A stretch of DNA of 64,000 nt from contig NC_079208.1 in the NCBI RefSeq assembly GCF_026745355.1, positions 48,269,169 through 48,333,168 on the forward strand, given 5' to 3'. Position numbers and translations under genes: made by a program. How positions within the stretch are numbered: the stretch's first letter is position 1; the number at the start of each line of letters is the position of its first letter. The notes below the pieces were generated by a model. The model was not told where the DNA came from and ran no database searches. It saw only the letters and a list, made by a program, of their open reading frames with translations. Source of the DNA: Beta vulgaris subsp. vulgaris (Eukaryota > Streptophyta > Magnoliopsida > Caryophyllales > Amaranthaceae). Below are positions 43,297 to 56,022 of the stretch, in pieces.

Positions 43297-46125
43297 CTAG
43301 CTTTTAACCCGTGCAAAATGCACGGGAGGTTTTATATAGATATGATTTGGTCCCGTGCATAATTTATGTGTTGAATTTTGTTTATTAAGTAGTGTTTTTA
43401 TTCCAATTTATCTAATTCATAATTATTAGAATCCAAGTATTTAAAGTTGAAAGATTATAAAATGTAAAATTATATGTCTTGATATTTGTTACAACATTTT
43501 AAAGTTTGAAAATCTTATAATTGTGATAAATACATTATGAAACAAAAAACACATCAACATGCACATGAAGTTTTTTGTTTTATACATTTAATATTTTTAG
43601 GATGGTCTCATAAAATTATAGTTTGAATATTAGCTCGTGATTTAAAGTTTTTATAATAATATCGTGTATTAAGAATACATTTTAAAATCAGTTTTAGACT
43701 TGTGCCACTTGCACGGGAAGTTTTTGTTTTAATAAATTTATGATTTTATATTATCTCTCCTAAAATCATGGTGGAAGTATTTAACACGTTAATCTATAAA
43801 AATAATAATATAAAAATTAAGAATATAAAAAGTGAAACATACATATAAGTTTAAAAAAGTAAATTTTAATTTGCTATTCTCATATACAGGTTTTCTAAAG
43901 TATGAGTGGTCAGCTATAGAAAATCAATGGTTGAATTCATGATTATTTACTTACATAAAAGAAAAAAAATTGTTCAATACTTTTGAATTGGTATGAAATA
44001 CTTTTGACATATTATTATCAATTTCAATGATTATAGTAAATGCTTTTAGACTTTAAGAACTCATGAGATAATTCCATATAAATTTTAAAACCAATAACAT
44101 GTGTTTTAAATTTTATGATCTTGTATCGAGAGTATTAAATGTGGCTATGACCCGTATATTATATAGTTATGATTTTTTTTTTAAATGGCCTTGATATCTG
44201 AAAATTTTGCTCATACTTTTAAACTGGCAATATAAAATACTTTTTACATATTTCCATCAATGTTATTGACTATACCGTCCGTACTTTTAGACTTTGAGAA
44301 CTGATTAGAACAATTCTATCTAAATTGTAAAATTAATAACTTGTGATTTAAATTTTATAATCTTGTGTTAAGAATAATTAAAACCTGGTACGTTGAATAG
44401 CTACAATTTTAGGGAGAAGTGTTTGTTGTTGTAATGATTACTTAGCTTGTGTTCAATCAATATTCTTGTATTGAGAATAATTAAAATTGCCTTATGACCA
44501 GTACATTATACAGTCATGGTTTAAATATGTATGGATTATATTATACAATGAATATTAACTACGCGATTTTCATAACTTATATAAATATACTATCTAGTAT
44601 TGCAAGTTGTTCCGATATAAACATATAATATAATTTTTAGTTATTAAAAGATTTATGCATAATATGATGTAATTGATAAATTTTTAGCAAGAAATCGTAG
44701 TGATTTGATTGCGTTTTTTTACAGTGTTTTATTAAAAAACGTGAAAAATAAATAAATGTTGACATATGATTTTCGTTTTTAACAATTTTTTGAAAAGAAA
44801 GATAGATAACTGAGATCATTTCAAAAAAAAAAAAAAAAATTCAAAGTCTTATTTCAATTTTGAATTTCAAATTTCAAAAATTGTAAAAATTACAGCTAAA
44901 AATAAAAACATTAGCTGGTGATTAAAATTTTATGATCTTGTATTTAGAATACTCGAAAATTAGCTTGCAACCCATGTGTTGAACTATGATTTATGACATT
45001 CAGGTTATATCCATGTTATATTTTACAATGTCAACGATCCTGGAGCATTTACTAACAAAGTTATATGGAAAATTTTTAGTGCTCGCAAAGGTAATATAAT
45101 AGTGTTATATCCTTGTTATATCGTACAACATATATTATGGTAAAAACTAATAATTGAATATGTAATATAATTTTGGACATAGTTTCATTTTTCTTTGCTC
45201 AAGTTACAGATTTTTTTTTTAAATCTCTATTCTCTTCACGTGGCTAAAATAAATTTTGCTTTTAGATAAATATATAGATTACTCATACTTTTAAAATAAT
45301 GTTTGCTTGAAATAGTGACACTTCATTTATTGTTTCAATACTTGGAGAAAATATTTTCTAAACTTTCCTTAAAAATGGTGTAGATATCATAATTTCATTC
45401 TAGGTCATCATACAAATTTGGTTTGGTCAAATTATCTATATATATTTGCCTAATGAAATGTTTTAAAAAACATGGTCCAAAAAATTACACCCTAATTTTA
45501 TGTAACTAAGTTGTTAATCTTATTTTTTCTTTAAAATTAAAGTCTTTCTACCTACATCTACTATATAACTTTGTAGATAATAAATCATTTATAACTTAAA
45601 ATGTACCATTTTTTCCCCTTTTGTTTAAGTGACGTTATATTAATCGATGCAATGGATCAATGTACTATGATTTTTGTATTGATGGAGCAATGAACTCAGC
45701 AAATGGTATAACAATATTTTATGATCATTTGAGACTGATGGACATGAACTCATCACATGTAGTATTATGATTTTTGTATTGATGGAGCAAATGATTTAAA
45801 GATGATAACAAATAAATCTTCCAATCAAATTTCCTTAATTCTTGTACATAAATCTTGTATATGTTTATTTGTTTGATTTAAGGATGATTTTAATACTCTT
45901 TCCTAATGTGAGGATTGTAATTGATTTACTTGATATTCTTTCCTAGCTTTAAATATTATGGCACACGCCTTGAAATAATATGCAAACGACACGTAAGCAA
46001 TAGATTTCCTCCAATTTACACGTGGCATATGGATTGTGAGAAGGCATGAGAATTTGACATTTGACGAATTAATTGTGAGGGTGACACATAGGATTTATGT
46101 ACCCAGCTTTATATAGATATATAGA
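43297..46125 (-). mobile_element. Non-autonomous Helitron, copy 2 (inverted)
   Basis: The minus strand begins TCTATATATCTATATAAAGC at 46125 (preceded by A) and ends with the same CCCGTGCA-hairpin, TTAAAAG and CTAG at 43300-43297 (followed by T). It matches copy 1 along its whole length with scattered changes, lacks the MITE at 8582-8840, and has no Rep/helicase coding capacity. A short frame at 44819-44637 corresponds to one in copy 1 at 9156-9362 but is not thought to be coding. Confidence 0.88.
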
Positions 46126-47290
46126 TATCTCTTGTTCTATGTTATTTTGAGAATTCCTTTTATATTATTTGTTTATATTTCCTTTGCTTAATTTTTCTTA
46201 TATGTATCCAACTCAAATCAGAACTTTCTTTTTATTCAAAATATATTCCTAAATATAAAGTACCATTTTATTTTTAAAAATATTGGTGTAATATGAATGT
46301 TACTTTATATTTCTTTTGTTGGTTGTGAGATAAGAAAGCAATAACAAATTAAAATCTCATATAATTAATATCGTATCAGTTATTACAATAATTTATAAGA
46401 AGACACGAGGTCTTTTTGTATTAAATGGGTCACCTATAATAGAACTGACACTTTTACGTTAAAAAGACCCTTTGTCTAAAAGTGACTTAATTAACTTGAT
46501 TGGTACTGATTCATTTAACTTAGATGGCGACTCCTTTAGAGCAAAAGAAGATATGGTCTTTCAACAACTTAATTATAAAATACTTAGAAAAGACTTACAA
46601 GACAACAATTTTATACTTGATTTTCTTAAAATATGAGTTACTTATAAATTACTCCTTCAATTTCTTAAAAAGCTAAGCATTCATTAATGAACTACTCTTT
46701 CAATCTCTTGAACTACTTTTAGTACTTGTCAAAATAATAAATGGACAACAAAACTTAATTGTTGAGGTTTAGCTATTTAAAACAATTACATTAGCTAAAA
46801 TTTCTTTGTGTCCATATAAATTTTTGTTAAATATCTTATTTCAACTTTTTAAAAAATTAAGTGCTCAACTTTTAATTTATTTACTCGTCCCCCTCTACAA
46901 AATACGTCAAGATCCGCCACTGCAAGTAAAGGTAATGGTTAACCCACTATCCAAACCAAACAAGGAGTAATGAATTCAAATTACTGAATCCGTTTCCAAG
47001 CTTCAAAAAAGCTCAACCAGACAAGGCATTAGTGTTAAGCTCAACCAGACAACCATCAAATTGAAAAGAGTAGTGTTAATGAAAGAAGCAACAATTGAGT
47101 AAATGCTCATCAGAATTCTTGTTGCCCCTTCAATGGAAGCTGCAGTTGAAGAGTGGTGATGGCCTACTTTTGAGTAGGGTGGCAAAGTAGAGTTTTTTTT
47201 TTTACTTTAAGGTAAGAAAGGAGGGAAATGAAATGTAAAGGAGAAGGGATCAAACAAAACTGATAGTCAATGGAAAAAAGTTAACAGTCG
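46126..47290. other. Intergenic/transposon interior, no gene seen
   Basis: AT-rich sequence between Helitron copy 2 and the right end of the TIR element. Only short frames. Confidence 0.4.
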
Positions 47291-47814
47291 ATGACGGAAA
47301 ATCGAAAAAGGTTTTATTTCGCAAAAAAAAAAAAAAAAAAAAAAATTGGTTTGAGGTTGTAAGTTGCAAAAAGAAAGATAAAAAGGTTGTTTTTCGAAAA
47401 AAAATGACTATAAATAGTTGTTTCTGACAAAAAACTCTAAAAAATAAATAATTTCACCAATGGTCATATTTTTTTAGATCTATAAATGTACATCCATTTT
47501 GCTATAATTTGACACACTTTCGAAATTTATTATTTCTCTACATTATATACATTTGAATTTTTATTTGGAAGCTTTAATTTCTTCAAGAAATTATTATTGT
47601 TTTCTAATTCAAATTAATTAATACTAAATAAATTTAAATACACAAAATAATTTCATTTATAATCTTGTATAGTAGTATAGATATCAAAAGGTATAAATAA
47701 TGTATTGATGTAGGAGAGAGAAAATGGGATCAGGCATTTAATCCAAAGTAGGAGAGAGATGGATGATGTTCTTTTATTTTTGGGTCATGATTTATTATTC
47801 TTTTTTTATTAGGA

Positions 47815-48035
47815 AAAATAATTGGCCTGAATACGTACCAACCCCTACTAGGCTACTAGCCTGCAGGGCACACCAACTTAAAGGCCTACTAAGCTACTAG
47901 CATGGAGGGCACACCAGCTGAGAGGCTGGGTACAAGGCTAAACAGCCCAGAAGACAACATGTCTGAAGGCCCACTGCAACCAAAAGAATAATCCCCAACA
48001 TAACATTGGGATGAGGATTCAAACCTATGACATGA
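47815..48035 (-). mobile_element. SINE, CTAGTAGCCT family, copy 1
   Basis: The minus strand has a B-box-like GGTTTGAATCCTC (48024-48012) near its 5' end, then the family body (GCAGTGGGCCTTCAG, GTTTAGCCTTGTACC, GGCTAGTAGCCTAGTAGGGG) and an A-rich tail at about 47815. The same body occurs at 60530-60790 and its 3' part in the SINE at 60220-60426. Confidence 0.6.
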
Positions 48036-48186
48036 CTCATGAGTGCTTATGGGTGCATTTGTCTAAATGGGAAACAAGAAAAAGGGTTAGAGGAGACGAA
48101 AAGAGAGAATTAGGACGTTTTAGATGATGTATGTATGATGAGATTGATTCGATTAGTTCTTGTTTGATTTTGGTATTATAAGTATA

Positions 48187-48215
48187 TACTTCCTCCGTCT
48201 CTAAATATAGTGCCC
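48187..48215 (+). mobile_element. Stowaway end remnant
   Basis: TACTTCCTCCGTCTCTAAAT is a Stowaway-type terminus following TA. No partner end was found. Confidence 0.4.
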
Positions 48216-48349
48216 GTTTTTTCATTTATGTTTGTCCCAAATAGATTTCCCATTTCCTTATTTGCTTTTCAGAAGTTTCAAACTTGGCAACTTGTTTACT
48301 TTTGTCATTCTTAATAGTAATCACAATCCTATTGAGTGATTGCCCTTTA

Positions 48350-50280
48350 CTAACCATAAGAATCTTTTCCTGGCTCGTTAGGGATGGTTCGCTCAGTATG
48401 AGTTAGCCTTTCATGCATCTCTTGCATCGTTGCTTGCTCCCTTCGCATGTGAAAGTCGTTAAACTTATCAGTTATGAGAACGATTCTCATATCCATGTCA
48501 CTTTTAATGAAACGTTTAGCATTCAATTTGTCCTTCGAGAGGACAGAGCGCAAATTACAAGTAGAATTGTTGGTGTTGATGATGTTGTTACTAGACATAA
48601 TTACTACAACAAGTAATAAAACAATATTCAATCAATGTGTATCAAGAAAGCAACAATTAAACACATTTTAATTAACTACTACCTTTTATTCAAAATGAAA
48701 GTCTCCTATTGAATAAAGAAATAACCAAGATCCCCTCCCATTACAATCAAATGGACTTTGGCTCTGCCTTCAATTTATAATAGTTGAGGTAAGTAAACAC
48801 TTTATTCTTGGTAGAAGGTTAACAACTCCTTGTTTACTCCTATCTCTTAGCTTAATAATCATAAAACTTAAATAATTTAAGCTAGAATTTATTTAGAAAA
48901 CTTTATTATTTTCATTCAATTACTTATTTAAATATAACATTAATCAATATTAATAATTGAATTTGCATTATTGGAAAATTTTGATTTATGCTCAAAACTT
49001 AGAGAATCAGATTTTTCAAAGATTTCTCTCTGTTTTTTTTTTTAATAAAGCTGACTTGTTGATTGTTGACCAGCAACAAGGCTGCCAGTAAACAGCCAAG
49101 CAAGCAACCCCCGCTGGAAAATCGAAAACAGCCGCACACCCACATGAGTTCACGACTTCACGGCACCGGCCAATAGTCATTACCGTCGCCCATCAGCGAC
49201 ACACACACGCCACTTAAAAACACTGGCCATCAGCATCTCCACGCAGCTATGCCGGCAACAAGGTTGCTAATGCCTGGTCCGCCAGCAGCATAGTGTTGCG
49301 CACGTCAAACGTGCATCACACCTTGGCTGTCGTGCTGTCGCCCTTGCCCCGCTAAATTCAAGTTCCCCTTCTGCCAGCCACCATGCCACCACCCTCTCCG
49401 GTGGTCCACCCATCCATGGTTGACCCCATATTTAATTTTTGTAACAATTACAATTAAATTACAGTTATCTTTATTTAACAATTAATTAAAGATTTAAGAG
49501 ATTTAATTAGGATTTTAATAATTCGAAAAAATATGGCAAAAATTTCTAAATCAATCAACAAATGTTAAAGAATTTTTTAGGTTTGTTGAGGTTGGATTTG
49601 AATGAATAATCTCCACTAAATATTAAATTTAACAAGAATTCAAAATAAAGGAAAAAATCAAATAATATTCAAAAAATTCAGAAAATTAACAATTAGAATC
49701 CAAAAAATTGAATTTTTTTTTTAGTGAGATCTAATGAATTATTATAACAAATAAAATCAAAATTTTAATTGTTATCCTAAATTTTTTTAATAATCAAATT
49801 AAACATAAAATTGAACCAAAATTCACAAATAATATGATAAAAATCCAAAAATTAGTGGTAAAAATGATCAAATTATTTTCAGCCATCATATTATTCTATA
49901 TCTATGTGGGTTATGAATATATTTAGTTAACAAGTAAAAATAAAATCTTTAAGTTGTTGACAAATTATTTCAATGATTAATCAAATTAAACATTAAATAA
50001 TTTTAAATGTAACAAATATATTTATATAATTTCGAAAATTTTGAAGTGAACTAAACGAGTTATTGCATCCATATTATAAAAATTTCGAACCTTTATAAGA
50101 TTATTTGAACATAAATCACAATTAAATCAATTATTTACAATTTTCAATTAATTAATATCAAATATCAATTATGCAAATTCAAGGCATTAATAAATACTTC
50201 CTTAGTTGAATAAAAATAATAACTTTGCATACAATTACATGATCATATGAATATTATGAATTAGGCAAAACTGATACCAC
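48350..50280 (-). pseudogene. Copia gag start and leader, degraded
   Basis: On the minus strand at about 48590-48510 the frame reads NSTCNLRSVLSKDKLN then DMRIVLITDKF. This matches the N-terminal motif of Copia gag (LRSVL..KLNGTNF..W.RNLRIVL) in degraded form. Upstream on that strand, ending at 50272, CTGATACCAC is the inverse of a tRNA-iMet PBS (TGGTATCAG). The leader between them is long and contains a GC-rich foreign block at 49050-49430. Confidence 0.55.
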
Positions 50281-50960
50281 TGTAGGAATATATAGATGCA
50301 TATAGCGGAATTTCAGGAAACAATTTTCTAACATCTATCATAAGATCACAAATATAATCAAATACATCAATCATTCAATAGGGATTAAATATCAAACCTT
50401 TGTAGCGTGATTTTCTGTTGTATGCAAGTTTTGAAGATCCGAAAACTCCAAGTGTTACTCTTCAAATCAGTCCATGAGCACCAGTTGAACACCAACATTT
50501 GCTAGATAGAAGAGTATAAATTCTCTTACTTTTGATAGTATAGGCGCCGGTTTAGAGGGAACAATTTTAGGCTTTCACTTCTCTCTATTTTGTGAAAAGA
50601 AACTGATTAATGAAAATTCATCGCCTAAACTCTAATATTATATCCTATATATAATAGAAGAATCCTGGGCTAGTTAGGAGAACTAATTCTCCTCCCATTC
50701 CCTTTTGGACCGGCCCAATCCTAATCCTAAATGGATTTGGATTGTTTTGTCCAACTTGTGCTACAGTGTGTGACCTCATAGAATTAATCTATTTTAGTTA
50801 CAGGCCCGATCATTATTGTCCTATTAATCATATTTATACTCTAGCAAGAAAATACGATTACTAAAATAATTAACTTTATATTCTTCATAATATAACTCCT
50901 ATCAATATTTAGTAATCGCCGGGATGTCTAAGGATATTCTTGCTTAAATTAAATAATAAT
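50281..50960 (-). mobile_element. Copia LTR adjoining the PBS
   Basis: The sequence immediately right of the PBS starts TGTAGGAATATATAGATGC, so on the minus strand the LTR ends ..TTCCTACA directly before the GTGGTATCAG primer site. A TATATATAATAG motif (50650) and the TTAGTAATCGCC..GGATATTCTTGC end-like region are in the expected places. The outer boundary near 50950 is uncertain, and no second LTR is in the window. Confidence 0.45.
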
Positions 50961-52100
50961 AATTAATGGCTATATTTTTCCTTAAATCATAAGTTGAGAA
51001 CAAAATTTTTGTTATTTTATGACCAAGTAATGGATAATGAGTTTGTTAGAAGATATATTTTATTATATACGACAAGAGTTGCAATTGATAACAAGTTATG
51101 TTAATTGATTAAAGTAAGAAAACAAAATAATAAACAAATTAGATATTAGAATTACTTCTAATCCAATGATAGGACAAATTAGTGGTATTAAGAATGGAAA
51201 GGAAAAGAAAAAGAGAAAATAAAAGAAAAGAGAAAAGAAAAGAAAAGAAAAAGAAATAGAAAACTCAAGCAAAGCACAGAAGAATACGTTTCATCAACAT
51301 TCAATCCATTTTTCATTTTTTCTTCACAAAATGACCCACCCATGAATTTCCAACTCTAAAATGATTTATTTTGCACAAACAAACTCAACCTCCATTAAAA
51401 ACCACAATTCAATCTAAACCCATCCAAAAATCTGATATTTATCAAACAACCCGCCCATGGATTTCTAAATCCAAAATGGGTTTCTTGCACAAAATCAAAT
51501 TCATCTTCAAATAAAATTCATTTCTCCACCCAAATTACCCAATAACCCATTTTACTCTCATTCAATTCATCAATCCAATTGGGTAAGATTTGGAACTCAA
51601 CTATGGCTATAAATAGCCATGTTTACTCCCCTCAAACCGCACCACCATCACTAACAAATACACTCCATCTTCCTGAGATTATCGCCGGAAAACCGCCTCC
51701 AAAACCACCCCATAAACTCCCCTGTTTTCGCACAACTCCTCCCTCTCTCTCTCTCCTCTGTTTCTCGCAACTCTCCCTCACCCCTCTGTTTTCTGTTCAG
51801 CCACCGTAGCACCACCATCCTCCGCCGACAACCACCTTCGTCCATCACCAACAACCACCGCGGCGCAACCCAGCCTATCCCCTTCTCCGTCGCTCAGCTC
51901 CTCTCTTCTTCGCCCAGTTCTTTCTCTCTCTCTCTCTCCTCTGCTTGGTCTGTGCTACTCGCGCACACCGCCCAGCACCACCGGACCACCGTCGCGCGCC
52001 ACACACAGGAAGCTTTCTGCCTCGCCGCACCATCAGTCGCCGGAGCTTCGACCTCCTTCGTGGCAACCCTCTCTGTCGTGCTTCAGTAGTTGAAGCAGAG
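50961..52100. other. Low-complexity and CT-rich intergenic DNA
   Basis: An AAAAG-rich purine tract at 51190-51262, then (51640-52095) a C-rich region with CTCTCTCTC runs and many short frames on both strands. The frames (76-87 codons) are Pro/Ser- or Arg-rich and disagree with each other, so none is called as a gene. It may be the promoter/leader side of the LTR element that follows. Confidence 0.35.
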
Positions 52101-52104
52101 GTAT

Positions 52105-54207
52105 GTTTTAACATACCTCTCCCCTTTATATGCTTAATTCACATTTTGTTGAATTGGGCTTTAGAGTTTAATAGTTTGATAAATTATTTGGGCTCAATTA
52201 ATTAAATCAGTAAATAAAAATGGACTAAGGGAGATAGTTAGACTCTTTAACTCACTTGGATATTAATATTGATGTTTAGTTAAAATATAATAAAAGACTC
52301 ACTATATAATACTTGTGATTCGATAATTAATAAATGACTAAACGATAATTTATGTGATAATACTTAACAATATATGTCATATAATATATAATCCTTGCAA
52401 TCTGATTATTATGAGACGAGATTGTGACTAATAAATGATTAAACTATAATTTATATTTGTTTTACTAATTGGGTTGATTTTATTAATCAGTAAATAAAAT
52501 TGATCAAGTGAGATGGCTTAATAGTTATTTGGATTAAATGTTGATAGATTCTTTACTTAGTATCTAAAATATAATAAACAACTCACTACATACAATATAA
52601 TACTTACGATTCAATGATTAATAAACGATTAAATAAGGATAATACCTAAATAGTGTATTTCATATAAGTCCAATATATCATCAACTAAAGAGTAATATTA
52701 ATTAAGTATACTTGTTAAATTTATATATTATAAAGTAGCAGACACTTAATTATAGAGTTCAGATTTCAAGAATCAAAGTGTTATATTACGAGGTCTATAA
52801 TTACAAGTTATCAAGCTGCTGGATTCATGAATCATGGGATTAATGGCTATTATTTTAATTAAATAACGAATATGTTGAAAGGGGGTCTTATGACTAATAA
52901 ATAAATATGAGTAATTTATGATTAGTTAGGCAACGATAACTTAAATTATTATAAAACTTGTTGAAACTAAATTATAATTAAATAAGATACCTATAGTATA
53001 AATATATAACAAGTAAATCGTATTAATCAAAGTAACGTAGAAAAAGTTAATCATAAAAGCTTAATAATGAATATATGTAGTGTCGTCAACAACGATCTTC
53101 GATAATAAAAGTAATAATAATAACTAAAGGTCAGTTGTTAAAAGAAATCGAATATTTACATTTTTGTTGCGTCGTTTCATGGTTAGATTAAACGTAAAGG
53201 ATATTACAGCCTTCCCCGGCTTTCAAGGTTATTAAGCAGGAATCCAGGTAACATCTATTGCTAACACCCACGATCCCCTTCGAAATGTGTTTATGAAATG
53301 ATGTTTATAATTATGTTAAGGATTTTGCGATGTGATTCTTATATGGATTGTGGGATTAAATTGTTTCGAATGAGTTTCGTAAATGATGATCTTATGAGTT
53401 ATTGATGCTCAAGTATGATTGAAAGATCTATGGCTTATGCCGATGAATGCTAAACGAACGAAACATGATAAATAAAAGTGAAAGAGGTTCTGGCAGTATA
53501 ATGTTACGCTTATCTACTTTATGGTCGTGCACGTACCTTCGCACCCGCCGTACACCGAAAAGGGAGCTGGGCTCCTTGAGGGTACCGCATGCTATTTTGG
53601 TGCGAGCGGTGTATCCAAAAAGGGAGCGGGGCTCCTTGAGGATCCGCATGGTGGTGTATCCAAAAAGGGAGCTGGGCTCCTTGAGGATCATCACATGGTG
53701 GTGTACCCAAAAAGGGAGCTGGGCTCCTTGAGGGTCATCACATGTCTATACTCGCCAGTTACCAAGCTAAAAGATGAAAAGATAATGGGAACTTATGAAG
53801 TATCAGATGCTATTTATAATGTTTACTTTGCTATTATTTCATTACGAATTTGAAATATGTTTTACTATATTCTCTTCTCCCTGTTTGCAAATAAAATGAA
53901 TTGAAATGAATTTACGTGTTAGGGTAGAATGTTACTGAGCTTCGGCTCATGATGTTTTGTTTTCTGTTTTAGGTATGAGCATAGCCATTGCAAGTGCGCT
54001 GTTAATAAGGAACATGTTCAAGGGAAAGTGTGCGGTATCTGGTGTTAGAGAAATTATTATATAAGTCGAGTATTTATGTATATTTATCAAGGACTATTTA
54101 AGGTTTCATTGTATTAGTGGGCCATATCCCACAGGCTTAAGTTCCATTTCCGCTGCTAAGTATGAGAAATTGTGTTTAATTAAGGTTATGAATTTTCGGG
54201 GCGTTAC
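52105..54207 (-). mobile_element. Ty3/gypsy LTR-like element, minus orientation
   Basis: On the minus strand it starts TGTAACGCCCCGAAAATTC at 54207, the same kind of start as the LTR at 2043. It contains the tandem array at 53555-53745 and AT-rich sequence. The far end is not certain (perhaps near 52100) and no TSD was matched. Confidence 0.45.
53555..53745 (+). repeat. Four-unit GC-rich tandem repeat in the LTR
   Basis: Four units of 40-65 bp share (A)AAAAGGGAGC(T/G)GGGCTC followed by CTTGAGG; spacers differ (ACCGCATGCT.., ATCCGCATGGTG, ATCATCACATGGTG). The core GGGAGCTGGGCTCC is an imperfect palindrome. The frames it opens on both strands (88-110 codons) are repeats, not genes. Confidence 0.9.
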
Positions 54208-55079
54208 AAAATCGAAGAGATTGAAGAGGATGAGAACACGAGAGGACTAGTGTAGAGAAGATCACGGAGGAGAAAATGGATGAGTTAGAACCCGATCGCA
54301 ATATGAGTTATTAAAAGGGAAGATATTTTCATTTTTGAAGTCATATGGTGATTAGATGAAGTCATATGACATAGAACCTGCTATAACATGTTGGTTACTT
54401 GCTAGGCACAATCAAAATCACAACAACCTACACTTAGGCTCGACATAAAATAATCAATAGTTGTAACTTATAAAGGATAATGATGCATAGTTGGGCCCCA
54501 ATAACTTCTTATAATTATTTCATCTAAAAAACTATAGTAATTTTTTCAACAAAAATGTTTACCATTTTTACAATAATATTATAATTTTAAAACTATATCT
54601 TCTCATATTATTCAAAAGTTTCATTTATCTCTCAATAATCCCAAAATTGTGAGTGTCCTCTTTGTATTGTTTTCACGCGATTCTTTACCAATATTTGACA
54701 TGGGAAGTTTTGCTCTTTCATTTTGGATCAAAATTCACTTCATTCTTTATCCCCTTTATCTTATCCACTAGAATTTCAAACAAATGACAGCATGATGCAT
54801 GATTTTTATTAATTATGAAATTGATTAAATTCTACTTGTGATCAATATAAAATGAAACAACATAAGCTGATTTATAGATAAATCAAATTTACAATCAATA
54901 TTGGACGACAAATCATATATGGCGTCGAACATAGGTCCCAACTTTGGGGTGGGGGTCTGAATTTGAGCGGACCTTGTAGGTTGCATAACTTGCTGCAGCA
55001 GGTCACCTGTGATGTACCATACTTTCATAAAGGTCTTTATGTGCATTTTGGTTCATTTTAGTAGTATTTAGGTGCATTA
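54208..55079. other. Intergenic, no gene seen
   Basis: It contains GATCAATATAAAATGAAACA (54840), which recurs in similar form at 57647, an ~85-bp direct repeat flanking the following region. Confidence 0.4.
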
Positions 55080-56022
55080 TATTCGTAAATGCATATAATT
55101 ACTTAAGTTGTGAAATATTACTCGTTTTCGACATTCTTTGATGAATTTTAGGTATTGAGAATATAATTGGAGTATGATTAGACAAACTTGAGTATTAGGA
55201 GCAATTGGAAGGAAGCTACATTGATAAGGATCGTTATGATTTATGAATATCTCCGAGTACAAATTGGAGCCAAATGAAAGAAATATGAAAATTGAGTTAT
55301 GTCTACTCTTTTGTCCATAAATTTTAACACGATAATGATAATTGACTAATTCCAGCATCGTTAGAAAGTTAACTTGAAGAGCTTTCCAATAATAGGTTAC
55401 ATGGCCCAAGGAGAGTTAATTATGGGAGATATGAGCTTTTCAAGATTGCACTATTTTTCTCTGAAGCTAGTAAACTTGCTTTTCTAGTCGTATCAGGTTA
55501 CATAGTCTTATATATATTAGGGATCACTTTTTTTAGAGGCTCTGATCTCTCTGACTCTGTCCTTCTTATATGCTAGATGTGATACAAGGGGGATGCGTTT
55601 GTTTTTTTATGCTTTGGAGGAATTTATTCAAGACTTCATCTTTTCAATCATTAATTCAAATATTTCTCCGGCCTCTTTTATATTTTTAATTATTAGTTAT
55701 GTTTTATTTTATATTTTATATTATTTATTTAATTATCGTGTTTGAGTAGTTTTTCAATCTAGGGTTAAGCAAATCCTAACTATATATGATTAATGTGTGA
55801 TTTGTTTTTTAAGTCCCCAAATTAGTTGTTTACTTGTTATTGCTTGATTGATTGTGCGATTTCCAATGCTAGATTAGGGACAACTAGTATCGCTATCATC
55901 CATTGTCTTAGTCACAATGGGAGTTGAGTTAGGATTTGAGTATTTCAATTAAGGACATGAAATTCTCCACAGAAGTAGGCAGTATGGATTGTTAGGAAAT
56001 TTAACACAAATTAGATCTTACA

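Larger units (their letters stand above)
42642..47436. mobile_element. TIR element (about 4.8 kb) containing Helitron copy 2
   Basis: The left end AGTTTTTTGTGAGAAACAAC and the right end reversed (AGTTTTTTGTCAGAAACAAC) match at 19 of 20 positions. They are followed inward on both sides by TATAGTCA, ACAACCTTTTTTT and TTACAACCTNAAACCAATTT blocks and a GATTTTC(T/C)GTCAT motif. About 190 bp at each end is alignable. No clean TSD was seen (left TAAAAGAAT, right CTAAAAAAT). No transposase. The T-run copies (GGCAAAAAAACAACCTTTTT) are tandemly repeated on the left. Confidence 0.6.

Noticed and set aside
42220..47812. Second Harbinger element
   Set aside because: A TAA-flanked left TIR-like end exists at 42223, but no matching right terminus or transposase could be found.
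51579..52205. Overlapping Pro/Ser- and Arg-rich frames
   Set aside because: Frames conflict on both strands, are low-complexity, and lack domains or splice support.
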